Positions 1 through 9,808 of a DNA stretch of 64,000 nt are shown piece by piece. Origin of the DNA: Pseudomonas nitroreducens TX1 (GTDB lineage: Bacteria; Pseudomonadota; Gammaproteobacteria; Pseudomonadales; Pseudomonadaceae); contig NZ_AMZB01000134.1 in assembly GCF_000313755.1 (NCBI RefSeq), positions 62,001 to 126,000 on the forward strand, in the 5' to 3' direction. Within the stretch, counting starts at the first letter, position 1; every line of letters starts with the position of its first letter. Position numbers and translations under genes: made by a program. The notes below the pieces were generated by a model, which did no database searches, had not been told where the DNA came from, and saw only the letters and a list, made by a program, of their open reading frames with translations.

Positions 1-263
1 AGGCTGCTGAAGTGGCGCAATGATAGCGTTCTGAGGTCGCCCGATTAAATCAATAGATATCAAATGCTGTTTTTGACGGAACTTTTTGTCTATTGATTTA
101 AATTAATCGGCGCGAAGCTATGGCGAAGTGCTGGCACTTGTTAGTGTGGGTGGGTTAGTTACAGGTTGCAGCACTTCAATCATGACGAAGTTGTTGCAAT
201 GCCACCCGTGAGAGAGCCCTTCCCTGAAGAAGTTCCGCAATCGCCGATGGAAAGATTCGGCCG
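1..263. other. AT-rich non-coding leader upstream of the lafK-like gene
   Basis: No convincing gene is seen. This stretch is markedly more AT-rich than the coding DNA around it. It contains a long inverted repeat: bases 45-57 pair with 89-101, and an outer CCGATT/AATCGG extension is interrupted by five extra bases on the right arm. A second imperfect palindrome (126-139) reads AAGTGC-TG-GCACTT. A third (165-199) has TTGCA/TGCAA ends. These look like operator sites for control of the flagellar activator gene that follows. I find no convincing sigma-54 or sigma-28 promoter here. The gene that would lie to the left is outside the window. Confidence 0.5.
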
Positions 264-1721
<1,458 letters not shown>

Positions 1722-1744
1722 TTTCGTTTCCGCAGGGGACTTCC

Positions 1745-2080
1745 ATGAGTTCGATCATGCAGGTGCAGCAGGACATGCTGGACCGGATGAACCGTTACGC
1801 CGACCTCGCCAGTGGCCCGGCCGTGCGGCCCGCCGCGCAGCTCGCCGGCAATACGCCGACGCAGGGCATCGGCGCCAGCTTCGAGCAGGCGCTGCGTTCG
1901 GTGGACGCCGAGCAGCACAAGTCCAGCGCCGCCATGGCCGCGGTGGACAGCGGCCAGAGCGACGACCTGGTCGGCGCCATGATCCAGAGCCAGAAGGCCA
2001 GCGTGTCGTTCTCCGCGCTGCTGCAGGTGCGCAACAAGCTCACCGGCGCCTTCGACGACATCATCCGCATGCCGCTGTAA
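1745..2080 (+). CDS. fliE: flagellar hook-basal body protein FliE
   Basis: FliE, 111 aa, the usual length. It joins the MS ring to the proximal rod and is exported early by the flagellar type III system. The C-terminal half is the conserved part, with SFEQALRSVD and the ending LLQVRNKLTGAFDDIIRMPL, where the VRNKL core is the family signature. The N-terminus is variable and alanine-rich. It is the first structural gene after the activator and is followed 9 bp later by fliF, so it lies at the head of the MS-ring/export-ATPase operon. An AGGGGAC SD sequence precedes the ATG. Confidence 0.95.
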   Translation: MSSIMQVQQDMLDRMNRYADLASGPAVRPAAQLAGNTPTQGIGASFEQALRSVDAEQHKSSAAMAAVDSGQSDDLVGAMIQSQKASVSFSALLQVRNKLTGAFDDIIRMPL

Positions 2081-2089
2081 GGACCGACA

Positions 2090-3796
2090 GTGCTGCAGAA
2101 TCTCAAAGGGCGCCTGCCGCTCGACAAACTCAAGCTCGACCCGCGCCTGGGCCTGCTCGGCATCGCCCTGGGCGCCGCCCTGCTGGCCGCCGCCGTGGTC
2201 TTCTACCTGTGGCGCGACCAGGGTGCCTACCGCCCGCTTTACGGTGCCGGCGAAGCCTACCCGGCCGCCGACGTCATGCAGGTGCTGGACGCCGAAGCCT
2301 TCGACTATCGCCTGCACCCACAGAGTGGCCAGGTGCTGGTACGCGAGGAAGACCTGGCGCGCGCCCGCATGCTGCTGGCCGCCAAGGGTGTGAAGGTGTC
2401 CCTGCCGGCCGGCTACGAGCTGTTCGACAAGGACGAGCCGCTGGGCACCAGCCACTTCCTCCAGGACGTGCGCCTGAAACGCAGTCTGGAAGGCGAGCTG
2501 GCCCGCACCATCATGGGCCTGAAAGGCATCGAGCAGGCGCGCGTGCACGTCGCCCGCGAGGACAGCAATTCCTTCGTGGTCGGTCGGCGCGATCCGGCCA
2601 AGGCCTCGGTGCTGCTGCAACTGGCGCCCGGCCAGCGGCTGAGCCCGGAGCAGGTCGGCGCCATCGTCAACCTGGTGGCCGGCAGCGTGCCGCAATTGAA
2701 GCCCGAAGATGTCAGCGTGGTGGACCAGAACGGCGTGCTGCTGTCGCGCGGCATCAGCGGTGTGGGCGGCCCCTCGCAGAACTGGCAGGCGGTGGATGAA
2801 TACCAGCGCAAGGCGGTGGGCAATGTCGAGGAGGTGCTGGCGCCGGTGCTCGGCCTGGGCAACTACCGCATCAGCGTGTCCGCCGACATCGACTTCAGCC
2901 AGAAGGAAGAAACCTTGCAGGCCTACGGCGAAGCGCCGCGCCTGCGCAGCGAAGTGCTGCGCAACGAGAGCACGCTGGACCAGCTTGCCCTGGGCGTGCC
3001 CGGCTCGCTGAGCAACCGCCCGCCGGAGCCGCCGCCGCAACAGCAAGGGCAGAACAATGCCCAGGCCAGCAACCAGGCCAACGGCAACCCGCCGGGCAAT
3101 GGCAAGGTCGCCAGCACCGACAACAAGGCCGCGACCTCGACCCGCGAGGAAGCCACCCGGCAGAACGACTTCGACCAGAGCGTCACCCACATCAAGTACC
3201 CGGCCTTCGCCCTGCGCCAGCAGAGCGTCGCCGTGGTGATCAACGCCTCCACCGCTCCCGAGGGCGGCTGGACCGACAAGGCCCGTGCCGAACTGGAAAC
3301 CATGGTGAAGAGCGCCGTGGGCTTCAACGCCCAGCGCGGCGACCTGATTACCGTCAGCGTGTTCCCCTTCGCCGCCACGCCGGTGGAAGCGTCCAGCGCC
3401 AGCTGGTGGGAGAGCAGCGCCTTGCAATCCCTGGTGCGCTACACCGTGCTCGGCCTGATTGCGCTGTTGTTCCTGCTGTTCGGCGTACGCCCGGCAGTGC
3501 GCAGCCTGACTCAGCGCGCGCAGCCGACGGTGACCGCCGAGCTGCCCGAAGGCAGCGCCGAATACCCGTTGGCGCTGGACGCCGAGCGGCGCCTGGCGCT
3601 GGGCAGCGAAAGCGTCGGTGGGCTCAACGTGCTCGGCGAGCTGAACCCGCTCTCGGAAATCCGCCTGCCGGCGCCAGGCTCGGGCCTGGAGCACCAGATC
3701 GAGCATCTGCAGATGCTGGCGAAGAACGACCCGGAACGGGTCTCGGAAGTGATCAAGCACTGGATTGGCCGCAATGACCGACACGAGCCTGCCTGA
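2090..3796 (+). CDS. fliF: flagellar MS-ring protein FliF
   Basis: FliF, 568 aa, builds the inner-membrane MS ring on which the flagellum assembles. A GTG start sits 9 bp after fliE. There is a transmembrane segment near residues 20-40 (GIALGAALLAAAVVFYLW). Periplasmic YscJ/FliF ring-building domains follow, with the family phrase QDVRLKRSLEGELARTI. A Gln/Asn/Pro-rich low-complexity linker covers about 305-330. A second membrane segment lies near 445-465 (VLGLIALLFLLFGVRP). The cytoplasmic tail ends with a FliG-binding stretch (LQMLAKNDPERVSEVIKHWI). The 3' end overlaps the likely fliG start by 23 bp, implying coupled translation. Confidence 0.95.
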   Translation: MLQNLKGRLPLDKLKLDPRLGLLGIALGAALLAAAVVFYLWRDQGAYRPLYGAGEAYPAADVMQVLDAEAFDYRLHPQSGQVLVREEDLARARMLLAAKGVKVSLPAGYELFDKDEPLGTSHFLQDVRLKRSLEGELARTIMGLKGIEQARVHVAREDSNSFVVGRRDPAKASVLLQLAPGQRLSPEQVGAIVNLVAGSVPQLKPEDVSVVDQNGVLLSRGISGVGGPSQNWQAVDEYQRKAVGNVEEVLAPVLGLGNYRISVSADIDFSQKEETLQAYGEAPRLRSEVLRNESTLDQLALGVPGSLSNRPPEPPPQQQGQNNAQASNQANGNPPGNGKVASTDNKAATSTREEATRQNDFDQSVTHIKYPAFALRQQSVAVVINASTAPEGGWTDKARAELETMVKSAVGFNAQRGDLITVSVFPFAATPVEASSASWWESSALQSLVRYTVLGLIALLFLLFGVRPAVRSLTQRAQPTVTAELPEGSAEYPLALDAERRLALGSESVGGLNVLGELNPLSEIRLPAPGSGLEHQIEHLQMLAKNDPERVSEVIKHWIGRNDRHEPA

Positions 3797-4814
3797 AGAA
3801 CCGAAAAAGCGCGGCCCGCAGATGCGCGCCGTGAGCTCCCTGGAACAGGCGGCGATCCTCATGCTGAGCATGGGTGACGAAGCCTCCGCGGGCATCCTGC
3901 GCAACTTCAGCCGCGAGGAGATCGTCAGCATCAGCCAGGCGATGGCGCGGCTGTCCAATGTCAAGCAGAACACCGTCTCCGACGTGATCGGGCGCTTCTT
4001 CGACGACTACAAGCTGCAGTCCAGCATCAAGGGCGCCTCGCGTTCCTACCTCGCCGGCATGCTCGGCAAGGCGCTGGGCAGCGACATCACGCGCAACCTG
4101 CTGGACAGCATCTACGGCGAGGAAATCCGCGCCAAGATGGCGCGCATGGAGTGGATCGACCCCAAGCAGTTCGCCGCGCTGATCGCCAAGGAACACGCGC
4201 AGATGCAGGCGGTGTTCCTCGCTTTCCTGCCGCCGGGCATGGCCACCGACGTGCTCGAGGCCATGCCTGCCGAGCGCCAGGACGAGCTGCTGTTCCGCAT
4301 CGCCAACCTGAGCGAGGTGAACAGCGACGTCATCGCCGAGCTGGAGCAACTGATCGACCGCAGCCTGCGCGTGCTCTCCACCCAGGGCTCGCAGGTGCGC
4401 GGGGTCAAGCAGGCGGCGGACATCATGAACCGCTTCAAGGGCGACCGTAACCAGATGTTCGAGCTGCTGCGCGCCCACAACGACGATCTGGTCGGCAGGA
4501 TCGAAGACGAGATGTACGACTTCTTCATCCTCTCCCGGCAGAACCAGGAAGTGCTGCAGACGCTGCTGGAAGTCATCCCGCTGGACGAGTGGGTGGTCGC
4601 CCTCAAGGGCGCCGAGCCCGAGCTGGTGCGCGCCATCCAGGGCGCCATGCCCAAGCGCCAGGCGCAGCAGATGGAGTCCATCAACCGCCGCCAGGGCCCG
4701 GTACCGCTGAGCCGCGTGGAGCAGGTGCGCAAGGACATCATGGGCGTGGTGCGCGAGCTGGCCGCCGAGGGCGACCTGCAGGTGCAGCTGTTCCGCGAGC
4801 AGACGGTGGAGTAA
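3774..4814 (+). CDS. fliG: flagellar motor switch protein FliG
   Basis: FliG, 346 aa, is the rotor protein that receives torque from the stator and forms the upper C ring. The N-terminal domain (SSLEQAAILMLSMGDEASAGIL) binds FliF. The middle domain carries the EHAQMQAVFLAFLPP segment, equivalent to the EHPQ motif. The C-terminal charged helix region (VIPLDEWVVALKGAEPELVRAI) faces MotA. I chose the ATG at 3774; an in-frame TTG at 3765 would add three residues and has no better ribosome site. As a paralogue of the polar FliG it would pair with the MotA encoded in this window. Confidence 0.94.
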   Translation: MTDTSLPEEPKKRGPQMRAVSSLEQAAILMLSMGDEASAGILRNFSREEIVSISQAMARLSNVKQNTVSDVIGRFFDDYKLQSSIKGASRSYLAGMLGKALGSDITRNLLDSIYGEEIRAKMARMEWIDPKQFAALIAKEHAQMQAVFLAFLPPGMATDVLEAMPAERQDELLFRIANLSEVNSDVIAELEQLIDRSLRVLSTQGSQVRGVKQAADIMNRFKGDRNQMFELLRAHNDDLVGRIEDEMYDFFILSRQNQEVLQTLLEVIPLDEWVVALKGAEPELVRAIQGAMPKRQAQQMESINRRQGPVPLSRVEQVRKDIMGVVRELAAEGDLQVQLFREQTVE

Positions 4815-4820
4815 CCGGGC

Positions 4821-5519
4821 ATGGCGATCAAAGTCATCAAGGCCGACAGCCGTGCCTGGCGTCCGTACCGCTTCCCGCCCCGCTGCGCCACGGCCAGTGC
4901 CGACAACCATGGCTGGGACAGCGACCCGGCGGCGCGCCAGCGCGCCATTTCCGAAGGGTTTCAGGAAGGCCTGGAGAAGGGCTATCAGGACGGCGTGGCC
5001 GAGGGCCGCGAAGCCGGCCTGCGCGAGGGGTTCGAGGCGGGTCGCCAGGACGGCCTGCGCAAGGGGCGCGAGGAAGGCCGCGCCGCTGGCCGCCAGGCAT
5101 TTGACGAAGCCAGCGCGCCACTTTCGGCCGCCGTCCAGGCCTTCGGCGAATACCACCAGGCCTTCCAGCGCAGCCGCCAGAAGGAGCTGCTGGAGCTGGT
5201 GCAGAAGGTGGCGAAGCAGGTCATCCGCGTCGAGCTGACGCTCAACCCGACGCAACTGCTGACCCTGGCCGAGGAAGCCCTGGCCGCCATGCCGGGCGAG
5301 CCGGTTGACGTGCAGATCCTGCTCAACCCGGAAGAGTGCGCACGCATCCGCGAGCTGAACCCCGAGCGCGCCGCCAAGTGGCGACTGGTGCCGGATGAGC
5401 GCCTGGCGCTGGGCGAGTGCCGCGTCGTCACCGCCCAGGCGGAAGCCGACATCGGCTGCCAGCAGCGCCTGGACAGCTGCATGGAAGCCCTGAGCACGCA
5501 CCTGCAGGACGCAGACTGA
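4821..5519 (+). CDS. fliH: flagellar export apparatus regulator FliH
   Basis: FliH, 232 aa, is the peripheral stator-like regulator of the FliI export ATPase. The region of residues 38-95 is full of short glycine-spaced repeats (GFQEG, GYQDG, GLREG, GLRKG), the GxxxG pattern typical of FliH, followed by a helical domain and a C-terminal FliI-binding region (VELTLNPTQLLTLAEEALAA). It is 6 bp downstream of fliG and one base from fliI. Identification rests on the GxxxG repeats, length and position. Confidence 0.93.
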   Translation: MAIKVIKADSRAWRPYRFPPRCATASADNHGWDSDPAARQRAISEGFQEGLEKGYQDGVAEGREAGLREGFEAGRQDGLRKGREEGRAAGRQAFDEASAPLSAAVQAFGEYHQAFQRSRQKELLELVQKVAKQVIRVELTLNPTQLLTLAEEALAAMPGEPVDVQILLNPEECARIRELNPERAAKWRLVPDERLALGECRVVTAQAEADIGCQQRLDSCMEALSTHLQDAD

Positions 5520-5520
5520 C

Positions 5521-6852
5521 ATGGCCCTGGGCGACGGCTTCAAGCTCGAAGAAGCGCTGCGCTCGCTGGATTCGGTCCAGCTGGCGCGGGTCAGCGGTCG
5601 CCTGGTGCGGGTCTCCGGCCTGCTGCTGGAGAGCCTCGGCTGCCGGCGCATGACCGGCCAGCGCTGCTACGTGGAAGTCGCCGACGGCGAGCGCCTGGAG
5701 GCGCAGGTGGTCGGCTTCAACCGGGACATCACCTACCTCATGCCTTTCAAGAAGCCCGTCGGCCTGACCTCCGGCTCGCGGGTCTTCCCGGCGCCGGACG
5801 AAGCCGTGCTGCATATCGATCATTCCTGGCTGGGGCGCGTGGTCAACGGCCTCGGCGAACCCCTGGACGGCCTCGGCAAGCTTGCCGGTCGCCACCCGTT
5901 GCCCAGCGAGCTGCCGCAGGTGAACCCGCTGCGCCGGCGCCCGGTGTCCGAGCCGCTGGACGTCGGCGTGCGCGCCATCAACGGCCTGCTGACCCTGGGC
6001 AAGGGCCAGCGCGTCGGCCTGTTCGCCGGCAGCGGCGTGGGCAAGAGCGTGCTGCTGGGCATGATCACCCGGCAGACCAAGGCCGATGTGGTGGTCGTCG
6101 GGCTGATCGGCGAACGCGGCCGCGAGGTGCAGGAGTTCATCCTGCACTCCCTCGGCCCGGAAGGCTTGCAGAAGGCCGTGGTGGTGGTGGCGCCGGCCAA
6201 CGAGTCGCCGCTGATGCGCCTGAAGGCCACCGAGCTGTGCCACAGCATCGCCGCCTACTTCCGCGACCAGGGCAAGGACGTGCTGCTGCTGGTGGATTCG
6301 CTGACCCGCTACGCCATGGCCCAGCGCGAGATCGCCCTGGCGCTGGGCGAGCCGCCGGCCACCAAGGGCTATCCGCCATCGGTGTTCGGCCTGCTCCCGG
6401 AGCTGGTGGAGAGCGCAGGTAATGGCGAGGGCGAGACGGGCAGCCTGAGCGCCATCTACACCGTGCTGGCGGAAGGTGATGATCACCAGGACCCGATCGT
6501 CGACTGCGCCCGCGCCATCCTCGACGGACACATCGTGCTGTCGCGCCGGCTGGCGGACGTCGGGCACTACCCGGCCATCGACATCGGCGCCTCGGTCAGC
6601 CGCTGCATGAGCCAGGTGGCGGACCCGCTGCACCTCGCCGCGGCGCGCCAGTTCAAGGAATTCAGCGGCACCTATGAGCGCATCAAGGAGCTGATTCCGC
6701 TGGGCGGCTATACACCGGGCATGGATGTAAAGACCGACCGCGCCGTGCAGCTGGCGCCCATGCTGGAGCGCTACCTGCGCCAGGAGACCGCCGACGGCGC
6801 GGAGCTCGCCAACAGCGTCGCCACCCTGCAAAGCATCGTCGGGAGCCGTTGA
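5521..6852 (+). CDS. fliI: flagellar export ATPase FliI
   Basis: FliI, 443 aa, is the hexameric ATPase at the base of the flagellar type III export gate, related to F1-ATPase beta. Walker A is GSGVGKS at residues 170-176. The Walker B strand is DVLLLVDSLTRYAMAQREIA, which contains the FliI/F1 signature. The arginine-finger/C-terminal region contains PAIDIGASVSRCMSQV. Length and motifs are complete. The stop codon overlaps the ATG of fliJ (ATGA). Confidence 0.96.
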   Translation: MALGDGFKLEEALRSLDSVQLARVSGRLVRVSGLLLESLGCRRMTGQRCYVEVADGERLEAQVVGFNRDITYLMPFKKPVGLTSGSRVFPAPDEAVLHIDHSWLGRVVNGLGEPLDGLGKLAGRHPLPSELPQVNPLRRRPVSEPLDVGVRAINGLLTLGKGQRVGLFAGSGVGKSVLLGMITRQTKADVVVVGLIGERGREVQEFILHSLGPEGLQKAVVVVAPANESPLMRLKATELCHSIAAYFRDQGKDVLLLVDSLTRYAMAQREIALALGEPPATKGYPPSVFGLLPELVESAGNGEGETGSLSAIYTVLAEGDDHQDPIVDCARAILDGHIVLSRRLADVGHYPAIDIGASVSRCMSQVADPLHLAAARQFKEFSGTYERIKELIPLGGYTPGMDVKTDRAVQLAPMLERYLRQETADGAELANSVATLQSIVGSR

Positions 6853-7274
6853 TGAAGGCGCAGATCGACATGCTCGGGCGCCTGGCCGATGTGCGCGGCG
6901 GCAAGGTGCGCGAGCTGCTCGGGCGGGTGAACTACCAGCAGAATCTCTGCCAGCGTTACCGCAACAACATCACCGGGCTGGATCGCCTGTGCGGCTTCAG
7001 CGTGGCCACCAGCACGCCGCTGCAGCGGCACAACCAGCAGCAGTACAAGGCGACCCTGCACAAGATGCTGCAGTTGCAGCGACGCGAGCTGGAAGTCGCC
7101 GAGCAGACCCTGGCACGCATCCAGGGCGAGCTGATGGCGGCCATGCGCAGCGAGAAGGTGCTGGCCCAGGTGATCGAGGCCAAGGTCGGCCAATGGCAGG
7201 CGCAGCTTGCGCAGCAGGAACAGAAAATCCAGGATGGCCTCGCCGCACAGTCCTGGTGGCGCGCCAGGGCGTAG
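6852..7274 (+). CDS. fliJ: flagellar export chaperone/coupling protein FliJ
   Basis: FliJ, about 140 aa, is a coiled-coil protein that acts as the central stalk of the FliI hexamer. The product is almost wholly predicted helix, with many Gln, Leu, Arg and Glu residues (for example LHKMLQLQRRELEVAEQTLA). The ATG at 6852 overlaps the fliI stop; a TTG directly before it is a less likely start. Sequence conservation in FliJ is always low, so the call rests on length, helical composition and position after fliI. Confidence 0.88.
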   Translation: MKAQIDMLGRLADVRGGKVRELLGRVNYQQNLCQRYRNNITGLDRLCGFSVATSTPLQRHNQQQYKATLHKMLQLQRRELEVAEQTLARIQGELMAAMRSEKVLAQVIEAKVGQWQAQLAQQEQKIQDGLAAQSWWRARA

Positions 7275-7326
7275 GGCGAATCACCGCTTGCGGTTATGCG
7301 CCGTCCGTTGCGCGAACATCGGCATT

Positions 7327-7351
7327 TAAGTTTTCCTGCGAGGCGGTCGCC
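7327..7351 (+). promoter_or_regulatory. sigma-28-like (LafS) promoter candidate before flgM
   Basis: TAAG (7327-7330), a 15-bp spacer, then GTCGCC (7346-7351). The general sigma-28 form is TAAA-N15-GCCGATAA. The same TAAN-N15-GTCGCC layout, with TTCC and GCGAG shared inside the spacer, occurs before the flagellin gene on the opposite strand. flgM begins 36 bp downstream. The pairing of the two sites is seen directly; their use by the local sigma-28 is inference. Confidence 0.5.
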
Positions 7352-7387
7352 CTCTGAGTGAAAGCCCAAGAATTTCGGATACCCACC

Positions 7388-7672
7388 ATGGAAATCACCC
7401 GGCAACTGACCAGCGTTGCGCTGGCCACCAGCGAGTCCGCCAAGTCCGTGCGCAGCGAGCGCGCCGCCCCGGCGGCAGAGGCCAGCGCCAGCGCGCCGGT
7501 CAACGAATCGCTGCGCCTGGACGAGATGCAGGAAACGCTGCGCGCCATGCCCGACGTGGACCAGAACCGCGTCGCCGAAATCCGCCGCGCGCTGATGAAC
7601 GGCGAGCTGGGCAACGACACCACTGTGCTCGCCACCAGCATCCTCTCCTACCATCGCGGCAGCGACGCATGA
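7388..7672 (+). CDS. flgM: anti-sigma-28 factor FlgM
   Basis: FlgM, 94 aa from the ATG at 7388. It holds sigma-28 inactive until the hook is finished and FlgM is exported through it. The conserved C-terminal sigma-binding half reads VDQNRVAEIRRALMNGELGN. The N-terminal part is disordered and Ala/Ser-rich, as usual. A GTG ten codons upstream could extend the frame but lacks support. It overlaps flgN by 4 bp. Its likely partner is the FliA/LafS encoded about 4.5 kb downstream. Confidence 0.9.
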   Translation: MEITRQLTSVALATSESAKSVRSERAAPAAEASASAPVNESLRLDEMQETLRAMPDVDQNRVAEIRRALMNGELGNDTTVLATSILSYHRGSDA

Positions 7673-8109
7673 CCCAGCGCGCGCGGCTGCTGCAGGTGAT
7701 CGAGCAGGACATCCAGCAGGATGGCCGCGATTGCCTGGCGCTGCGCGACCGCCTGCAGGAGCTTTATCGCTACCTGCTGGCGCGGGACAGCGCGCAGATC
7801 GAGGCGCTGAACCCGGACATCCAGGCCCTGCTCGACGCCGTCGCCGCCCGCGCCCAGCGCCGCAGCCGCGTGCTGCGAGCCTTCCAGCTGTCGATGGACG
7901 CCGACGGCATGCGCACGCTGTTGTCCAACTACCAGCCGCCGCGCCGCGAGGAACTCCAGCAGGCGTGGCTGCAGCTGGGCCAGCTCACCGCCCAGTGCAA
8001 GCGCCTCAACGAGCGCAACGGCAAGCTGCTGGCGATGCACCATGACATCCTCAGCCAGCTCATGGGCGATCCGCGCGAGCAGCCGGTGTATTCGCGCCAG
8101 CTGTACTGA
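7669..8109 (+). CDS. flgN: flagellar export chaperone FlgN
   Basis: FlgN, 146 aa, is the cytoplasmic chaperone for the hook-filament junction proteins FlgK and FlgL. It is predicted all-helical and begins TQRARLLQVIEQDIQQDGRD, consistent with the N-terminal helix of the family. It overlaps flgM by 4 bp, the standard flgMN pairing. Its substrates FlgK and FlgL are encoded about 25 kb to the right, in the other arm of the lateral locus. Confidence 0.87.
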   Translation: MTQRARLLQVIEQDIQQDGRDCLALRDRLQELYRYLLARDSAQIEALNPDIQALLDAVAARAQRRSRVLRAFQLSMDADGMRTLLSNYQPPRREELQQAWLQLGQLTAQCKRLNERNGKLLAMHHDILSQLMGDPREQPVYSRQLY

Positions 8110-8179
8110 AGCTTCCTACACCAGCTTTTGTTTCCTGTTGAAGCGATTGTCTTCCGCTGAATCTCCGTACTTGGGATTT

Positions 8180-8214
8180 CCCTCTCCCTGAAGGGAGAGG
8201 GCGGGGGGAGAGGG
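8180..8214. repeat. CCCTCTCCC/GGGAGAGGG palindromic intergenic repeat
   Basis: A near-perfect hairpin: CCCTCTCCCT, then GA, then AGGGAGAGGG, followed by a further G-rich GGAGAGGG. The same unit recurs at 29123-29168, 40086-40124, 40191-40229, 48440-48463 and 48507-48546, always outside genes. It behaves like a dispersed REP-type element; no T-tract marks it as a terminator. Confidence 0.75.
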
Positions 8215-8415
8215 TCGCCCCGATCAGGACTCCCTCGAAAAGCACTTCATCATCCCCCTTAACCAATCCCTCCCCACGGTCGCCCTTTCCCTGCATCAGG
8301 GCGCGTGCCCGGCAGGCGGAAACACCGCTTCCCGCTGCGCGCCAAAGCACGCCGGGCGGAAGTTCGACTTCTCCCTGGAAACCCGCAAAGCCCCGCAATA
8401 CGGGGTCTCCGGCAT

Positions 8416-8431
8416 TGGCATCGTAATTGCT
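8416..8431 (+). promoter_or_regulatory. sigma-54 promoter upstream of fliD
   Basis: TGGCA (8416-8420) and TTGCT (8427-8431) have exact GG-N10-GC spacing, matching the TGGCACG-N4-TTGCW consensus at all but two of the informative positions. fliD starts 28 bp downstream, which leaves a leader of about 17 nt. The local LafK-like protein is the natural activator. Confidence 0.75.
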
Positions 8432-8458
8432 CTTCCGGCAGCAGAGAGGTGGATTCAG

Positions 8459-9808
8459 ATGGCGACCATAGATTCCGATTACGTCAAGCAGATGGCCCAG
8501 CAGCTGGCGACGTACGATGTGCAGAGCGGGCTGAACAAGGCCGACCGCAACAAGGCCTCGTACCAGGCGCAGCTGACTGCCGTGACCTCGCTGGAAACCG
8601 CGCTCAAGACTTTCTCCACCGCGGTGAAGGGGCTGCAGGGCACCACCGGCAGCAATACCAGCATGCTGATCAACAGCGCCAAGCTGAGCAAGGACGGCTA
8701 CCTGACCGCAACCGTCGGCAAGAGCGCCGTGGCTGGCCGCTACGACTTCTTCGTCGAGCAGCTCGCCACCAGCCATCAGCTGTCCTTCTCTGGCCTGCAG
8801 ACCGGCGACATCGACACCCAGGGCACCCTGACCCTGACCCAGAACGGCAAGTCCTTCGACATCGACCTGAGCAAGGTCGACACCGACGGCGATGGCGCCA
8901 ACTCCATGGACGAGCTGGCCGCGGCGATCAACAAGGCCACCGACAATACCGGCGTGAAAGCCACTCTGGTGCGCAGCAACGGCCAGGTCTCGCTGGTGCT
9001 GGGGGCGGAGAAATCCGGCGCGGCAAACGCCATCAGCCTGTCGCTGAGCGGCACCGACGGCGCCAACAGCGCCTTCGAGAACGCCATCGGCAATCCGCAG
9101 GAGCTGTCCAGGGCGCAGGATGCCCGCGTCCGCCTGGGCGGCGAGAGCGGCATGCTGCTGACCAACGCCAGCAACACCTTCGACAACATCATCGATGGCG
9201 TCAGCGTCACCTTCACCCAGGCGCAGAAGTCCGGCGAGCAGCCGATCTCCATGACCATCGCCCAGGACCAGGGCGAAACCAGGAAGAAGGTGCAGACCTT
9301 CATCGATGCGTTCAACGCCCTGGCCAGCCAGATCGACAGCCTGACCGCATCGGGCGACCAGAGCGGCAACGCCCGTGGTGCCCTGGCCGGCGACTCCAGC
9401 GTGCGGGCCATCGAGAACAGCCTCAATCAGATGCTGCGTACCACTTTCGGCGGCGCCAACCTGATCAGCTTCGGCATCAGTGCCGACCGCAACGGCAAGC
9501 TGACCCTGGACGCCACGCGCTTCGACAAGGCCATCGCCGCCGACCCGGAAGGGTTGGACAAGCTGTTCATGGGCAAGGGCAACCTGCTCGACAGCACCGA
9601 CAAGGCGCTGTCGCTCTACACCAGCAGCGTCAACGGTGTGTTGAAGAACCGCAAGGAGTCGCTCAACAGCAGCCTGAAACGGGTCAACGACGACTACGAC
9701 AACCTGCAGAAGCAGTACGACACCTACTACGCACGCTATCTCAAGCAATACACCTCGATGATGCAGACCATGCAGTCGATGGACCAGACCAGCGGGATGT
9801 TCGGATGA
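8459..9808 (+). CDS. fliD: flagellar filament cap protein FliD (LafB)
   Basis: FliD/LafB, 449 aa, is the filament cap (HAP2) that guides flagellin folding at the tip and can mediate adhesion. The N-terminal domain contains ADRNKASYQAQLTAVTSLET. The middle contains the FliD-C signature VQTFIDAFNALASQID. The C-terminus ends in a helical stretch rich in Tyr, Gln and Met (KQYDTYYARYLKQYTSMMQT). It heads the fliD-fliS-fliT-fliK-fliL-fliA-motA-motB run, has its own sigma-54 promoter, and overlaps fliS (ATGA). Confidence 0.94.
   Translation: MATIDSDYVKQMAQQLATYDVQSGLNKADRNKASYQAQLTAVTSLETALKTFSTAVKGLQGTTGSNTSMLINSAKLSKDGYLTATVGKSAVAGRYDFFVEQLATSHQLSFSGLQTGDIDTQGTLTLTQNGKSFDIDLSKVDTDGDGANSMDELAAAINKATDNTGVKATLVRSNGQVSLVLGAEKSGAANAISLSLSGTDGANSAFENAIGNPQELSRAQDARVRLGGESGMLLTNASNTFDNIIDGVSVTFTQAQKSGEQPISMTIAQDQGETRKKVQTFIDAFNALASQIDSLTASGDQSGNARGALAGDSSVRAIENSLNQMLRTTFGGANLISFGISADRNGKLTLDATRFDKAIAADPEGLDKLFMGKGNLLDSTDKALSLYTSSVNGVLKNRKESLNSSLKRVNDDYDNLQKQYDTYYARYLKQYTSMMQTMQSMDQTSGMFG

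Larger units (their letters stand above)
8110..8458. other. intergenic region between flgN and fliD
   Basis: No gene is seen in 349 bp. It holds a GC-rich palindromic repeat at 8180-8201 and the sigma-54 promoter listed separately. An open frame crossing this region from 8305 overlaps fliD out of frame and is not credible. Confidence 0.7.

Noticed and set aside
126-140. Sigma-54 site at TGGCAC before lafK
   Set aside because: The minus-24 half is present but no GC follows at the required 10-bp spacing.
7276-7387. Longer FlgM starting at the GTG at 7358
   Set aside because: No ribosome site, and the extra ten residues do not look like a FlgM N-terminus; the ATG at 7388 lies at a normal distance from the promoter candidate.
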